A stretch of 9,717 bases of DNA from B33-G16 sp046498285 (GTDB lineage: Bacteria > Desulfobacterota > DSM-4660 > Desulfatiglandales > B25-G16), in assembly GCA_046498285.1 (NCBI GenBank), contig JAWOBA010000093.1, forward strand, positions 1 to 9,717, in the 5' to 3' direction. Under the pieces are notes generated by a model. It was not told the origin of the DNA. It did no database searches and was given only the letters and a program-made list of their open reading frames with translations. Positions 7,546 through 9,717 of the stretch are shown in pieces; the first letter of the stretch is position 1; every line of letters begins with the position of its first letter. The position numbers and the translations under genes are program-made.

Positions 7546-7573
7546 TGTCCACAATCGATTTTTTATGTGGACA
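7546..7573. repeat. Palindromic repeat, copy 1 (TGTCCACA...TGTGGACA)
   Basis: TGTCCACA (7546-7553) pairs exactly with TGTGGACA (7566-7573) around a 12-base AT-rich loop. The right arm is followed by GCA, giving GGACAGCA as in the second copy. No T-tract follows on either strand, so a terminator role is doubtful. Confidence 0.5.
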
Positions 7574-7762
7574 GCATTTGAACCTTGTAAGCACGTAAAT
7601 ACTTGTCTAAAAGCTCTTTAAAGTTCTTATTTAATGCCTTGTAGGGATTAACATGTATTAAAAATACCCATGTTGAATGTCACCGGTTTTGCACAGCATG
7701 TGCAGGCACAGACAGCCTGAATTTCCGCACGCGAATAGCATCGTGTAAAACCAAATACGTAT

Positions 7763-7799
7763 CTGTCCAAAAACAATGGATGTGAATTATTTTGGACAG
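7763..7799. repeat. Palindromic repeat, copy 2 (CTGTCCAAAA...TTTTGGACAG)
   Basis: CTGTCCAAAA (7763-7772) and TTTTGGACAG (7790-7799) are exact reverse complements around a 17-base loop. Its core TGTCCA/TGGACA and the trailing GGACAGCA are shared with copy 1 about 220 bases away. It lies some 40 bases beyond the stop of the DUF3795 gene and could form a stem in that transcript's 3' end. Confidence 0.55.
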
Positions 7800-7837
7800 C
7801 AGTGAAGTGAAATAGTTTTTGTCTGACCAAGAAAAAT

Positions 7838-8329
7838 CTAATCCAGATCCAACTTCGCTCCACACTGATTGCATTTTACAACGCCCCGGAAAACTTTATT
7901 GCTGCATACAGGACATACATAGCGGGCTTCTTCATCTTCAATCCATTTTTCAGTGCCGAACTCTCGCCAATATGGAATAGCCCGCAAAATCACCTTTTTT
8001 CCAACAGTCATCGGAAAGTTTTCAATATACTGACAGGGAAATTCATCGCATTCATGACATCCAATGTATCCTTTCTTTCTTGTGCAGTCCCTGATCTCAC
8101 ATTGCTGGCAATAGATAAAAACATTATCAGATAAACATCCATCGCATTGAATATCTTCTATTGAAAGATTTTCACTGTTGGGAAGCTTACCCTTTCCAGG
8201 AACCCATCCCTTATAAACGTTTAATAATCGCTCTTTGAATTTTTGATTATTATCTCGGTGTGCAATGTAAATGGCACAGACTCCGCAATACAGACCGCAT
8301 GGCGCAATAAAATCTGGATTTATTTTCAT
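7838..8329 (-). CDS. DUF3795 cysteine-rich protein with C-terminal zinc ribbon
   Basis: This 163-residue cytoplasmic protein has no signal peptide or membrane segment. Residues 8-99 follow the DUF3795 pattern: IAPCGLYCGVCAIY (C11, C15, C18), CDGC (62, 65), C74 and C77, C82, then GCHECDEFPC (91, 94, 99). A second module, YVCPVC (C139, C142) and KCNQC (C153, C156), is a four-cysteine zinc ribbon at the C-terminus. With 15 cysteines it very probably binds metal: zinc in the ribbon, and zinc or an iron-sulfur cluster in the N-terminal part. No biochemical role is established for the family, common in anaerobic bacteria and archaea. The ATG is well placed, with GGGGGAG 7 bases upstream. It is monocistronic here: neighbours on both sides are non-coding for more than 300 bases. 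Confidence 0.88.
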   Translation of the reverse strand: MKINPDFIAPCGLYCGVCAIYIAHRDNNQKFKERLLNVYKGWVPGKGKLPNSENLSIEDIQCDGCLSDNVFIYCQQCEIRDCTRKKGYIGCHECDEFPCQYIENFPMTVGKKVILRAIPYWREFGTEKWIEDEEARYVCPVCSNKVFRGVVKCNQCGAKLDLD

Positions 8330-8669
8330 TATTAATACTCCCCCTTATCACATTGTTACAAATGCTAATACCGACGGAAACAAGGCATATGCAGGGTTTT
8401 AACCAGACTCACACAAAAGTGGTTGATATTCAATTTTGCACCATTTTGCTAAAAGCTGCTATACCCCTGGCTGCCCCCTATAGACTGACAGGTATGCATC
8501 CGGCATCAGTATGACCTTATTGGATGAAAAACCTACATGTGAACCCTGCTAATGCGTTGAAATGGTAACAGAAATACTAGCCGAAGATAAGTCGAAGATC
8601 AAGCAAGGAGTTTGAGCGGGAACATTATCGTGAGACCTTGCTGATTTTGACATCAAACTGCTCCCTTAA
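8330..8669. other. 340-base gap, no gene seen
   Basis: This lies between the divergent DUF3795 gene and the cotransporter remnant. It contains the candidate DUF3795 promoter at the left. A short plus-strand frame without a start codon (8581-8691, containing SSKEFEREHYRETLL) faintly recalls transposase N-termini but is too weak to call. Tandem-like TTTTGC motifs occur near 8433-8451. Otherwise I see nothing. Confidence 0.4.
8355..8383 (-). promoter_or_regulatory. Candidate sigma70-type promoter of the DUF3795 gene
   Basis: On the minus strand TTGTTT (8383-8378) and TGTAAC (8360-8355) are separated by exactly 17 bases, and the start codon lies about 25 bases downstream of the -10. Matches to consensus are only partial (TTGaca, TAtAAt), so this is a suggestion. 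Confidence 0.3.
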
Positions 8670-9314
8670 AATTGGTCGTCTCCGCCCGTAGGTCCCTCAT
8701 TCTGGCTCCTCTTTGCCCTTTTCTTTCCAGCGGTACCACGTTTCACCCAGGGAGTAAACATGTCGAGTGACCTGAAAGAGCCAAGTAAGAGCATCACGCT
8801 GGGCACCTTTTCTGCGGTAGGCATATCTATTGTTCTTTACCTGACAGCAGCGGTGATGTTTGCGGCGGTGATGCCAAAAGAGACTTTGATTGGAGATTAC
8901 CACGCAATGAGGCATGTGGCGGTTATAGGGTGGCTCATAATCCTCACCCGGACGCTCGAGGATGTGAGAATCAGCGAGGAATCTGAGGTCACCCTAGAGC
9001 CGGACCTGGACAAAGTGGTTGAGCAGTCTGCCGATGCAGCAGTCACATTTCTGCCTCTTCATGTGAAAGGAACCCGGCTGGTGGATCCCTTGGATGTTTC
9101 TTTTGAGGAGATCCTATCCCGAGTTCTTATTAGTGCTCTGGTGATTGCCGCTGAGGACATCGATCTTGAGGTGGAGCCGGAGAAGGGGAAACAGGGGATC
9201 AATCTTATTTGCATGCAAGGGGTCAAATGTGCTGACAATAAACACCTTAAAAGGAAATACAGTTTGTTTTATGATTTTTTATTATCTGTTGGTTACGGTT
9301 TGGTTTGTTACTGA
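8670..9314 (+). pseudogene. Internally deleted SLC12/APC-type cotransporter gene
   Basis: Two parts of one transporter are fused in frame. Read upstream of the ATG at 8760, the frame gives FWLLFALFFPAVPRFTQGVN, then MSSDLKEPSKSITLGTFSAV and further hydrophobic residues. This is the FFPAVTG...GxNMSGDLKDPxxSIPLGT signature of bacterial cation-chloride cotransporter-like APC permeases. Near residue 60 from that ATG (about 8939) it jumps to an acidic soluble tail, DLDKVVEQSADAAVTFLPLH through SALVIAAEDIDLEVEPEKGK, resembling the cytoplasmic C-terminal region of the same proteins. The remaining helices, some 300 residues, are missing, as is everything before 8670 (TAA at 8667-8669). From about 9192 the sequence becomes unrelated and ends at TGA 9312-9314. 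GGGAG before 8760 could fortuitously start a 184-residue product, but it could not transport. Confidence 0.6.
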
Positions 9315-9555
9315 ATACATGTAGCACGCTGAACGAATGAGGTTTTTCAACTTATTTTTAATAAGAATGGCCATTGATCGAGGTTAGGGTTAAATTTTTA
9401 GGAAAAAGGGTGTTATATAGGCTTTTTCATGCACACCTTCAGAGGAATTTCTCACCGTTTTTGTGTATTTACAGGTATATACAGCCTTGTTCAAACTTTA
9501 AAAACTCAAAGAAATTTAAGATCTGAACAAACCATTAGTTTCGAGAGGAGAGATT

Positions 9556-9717
9556 GTGTTCCAACAGATTTTACGCTGGATAGGGGACGAGACGCTTTTA
9601 ACTAATCTTGTGGCTGGTTTTTCCACCATAGTTTTGTTGATTGTCATAGCGGTGTGTATCGTCATTCTTTCAAAAGGAGCTGACTGGATGATTGATGGCG
9701 TTGTTCACCTGGCGCGC
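9556..9717 (+). CDS. N-terminus of a probable Na+/Ca2+ exchanger (CaCA) family membrane protein (partial)
   Basis: An open frame of 54 codons runs off the right edge. It starts at GTG with AGGAG (9546-9550) 5 bases upstream. Residues 18-42 form a strong membrane helix, followed by LSKGADWMIDGVVHLAR. That matches the opening of prokaryotic calcium/sodium antiporters (YrbG-like), where GADLLVDGAVALAR begins the first alpha-repeat. Such proteins exchange Na+ or H+ for Ca2+ across the inner membrane. The ion-binding GxxTSxPE motif would lie beyond the window, so the call rests on one short motif. The 241 bases before it contain AT-rich sequence and a weak 7-bp GAAAAAG...CTTTTTC repeat near 9402-9427, but no clear promoter. 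Confidence 0.55.
   Translation, partial: MFQQILRWIGDETLLTNLVAGFSTIVLLIVIAVCIVILSKGADWMIDGVVHLAR

Larger units (their letters stand above)
7416..7837. other. Non-coding stretch with two palindromic repeats
   Basis: This 422-base gap separates the isomerase gene from the stop of the DUF3795 gene. The short minus-strand frames near 7650-7870 have no ribosome site or known motif and overlap the end of the DUF3795 gene. The notable content is two similar stem-loops at 7546-7573 and 7763-7799. The isomerase promoter should lie in the first part, but I cannot point to a convincing -35/-10 pair. Confidence 0.5.

Noticed and set aside
7648..7874. Two short minus-strand frames past the DUF3795 stop
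   Set aside because: No start context or homology; they overlap the last codons of DUF3795 in other frames and span the palindromic repeat.
8581..8691. Possible transposase N-terminal fragment (SSKEFEREHYRETLL)
   Set aside because: No start codon, about 36 codons, and only faint resemblance to OrfA-type N-termini.
8697..8915. Minus-strand 72-codon open frame
   Set aside because: Antisense to the SLC12-like remnant; no supporting motif.
9402..9427. GAAAAAG...CTTTTTC repeat as terminator of the remnant gene
   Set aside because: Seven AT-rich pairs with a 12-base or longer loop and no following T-tract; too weak.

Overview
The window looks like accessory DNA from a Gram-negative anaerobe, possibly Desulfobacterota (Deltaproteobacteria). 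This is an impression from protein style: DUF3795 cysteine-rich protein, IS3 and IS200-type remnants, and a bacterial SLC12-like transporter with a soluble tail. No marker gene is present, so the assignment is tentative. Composition is uneven. The first 134 bases are about 68% GC, while the rest is visibly poorer in GC and the P-type ATPase gene is distinctly AT-rich. This fits a patchwork assembled by insertion and deletion.

Layout, left to right. Positions 3-134 hold the GC-rich 3' end of an unidentified gene. Then come a broken IS200/IS605-type TnpA tail (about 154-264) and a perfect 10-bp hairpin (265-288). A complete CPA2/Kef-type monovalent cation:proton antiporter with a TrkA-N domain and two TrkA-C domains lies on the minus strand (302-2458). 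An IS3-family element decayed by in-frame stops and deletions follows (2687-3249), then about 345 bases with no recognisable content. On the minus strand, an enoyl-CoA isomerase-like gene (7415-6669), a decayed Fpg/Nei DNA glycosylase tail (6662-6285) and a complete P2-type Ca2+-like ATPase (6285-3595) lie head to tail. The glycosylase stop and a candidate ATPase start overlap as TGATG. Next is a non-coding stretch with two similar palindromic repeats, then a DUF3795 zinc-cluster protein (8329-7838, minus). At the right are an internally deleted SLC12/APC-type cotransporter gene (about 8670-9314, plus) and the N-terminus of a probable Na+/Ca2+ exchanger-family protein (from 9556, cut by the window edge).

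Four of the recognisable loci concern ion movement: an H+-coupled monovalent cation antiporter, a Ca2+-type pump, a decayed cation-chloride-type cotransporter and a CaCA-type exchanger. They are not one operon and are interleaved with mobile-element and gene debris. A shared role in salt or calcium homeostasis is only inference. I see no tRNA, rRNA, CRISPR array, phage module or toxin-antitoxin pair, and no convincing new multi-gene system. The most informative observations are the hidden glycosylase remnant, which reinterprets the ATPase start, and the internal-deletion pseudogenes.
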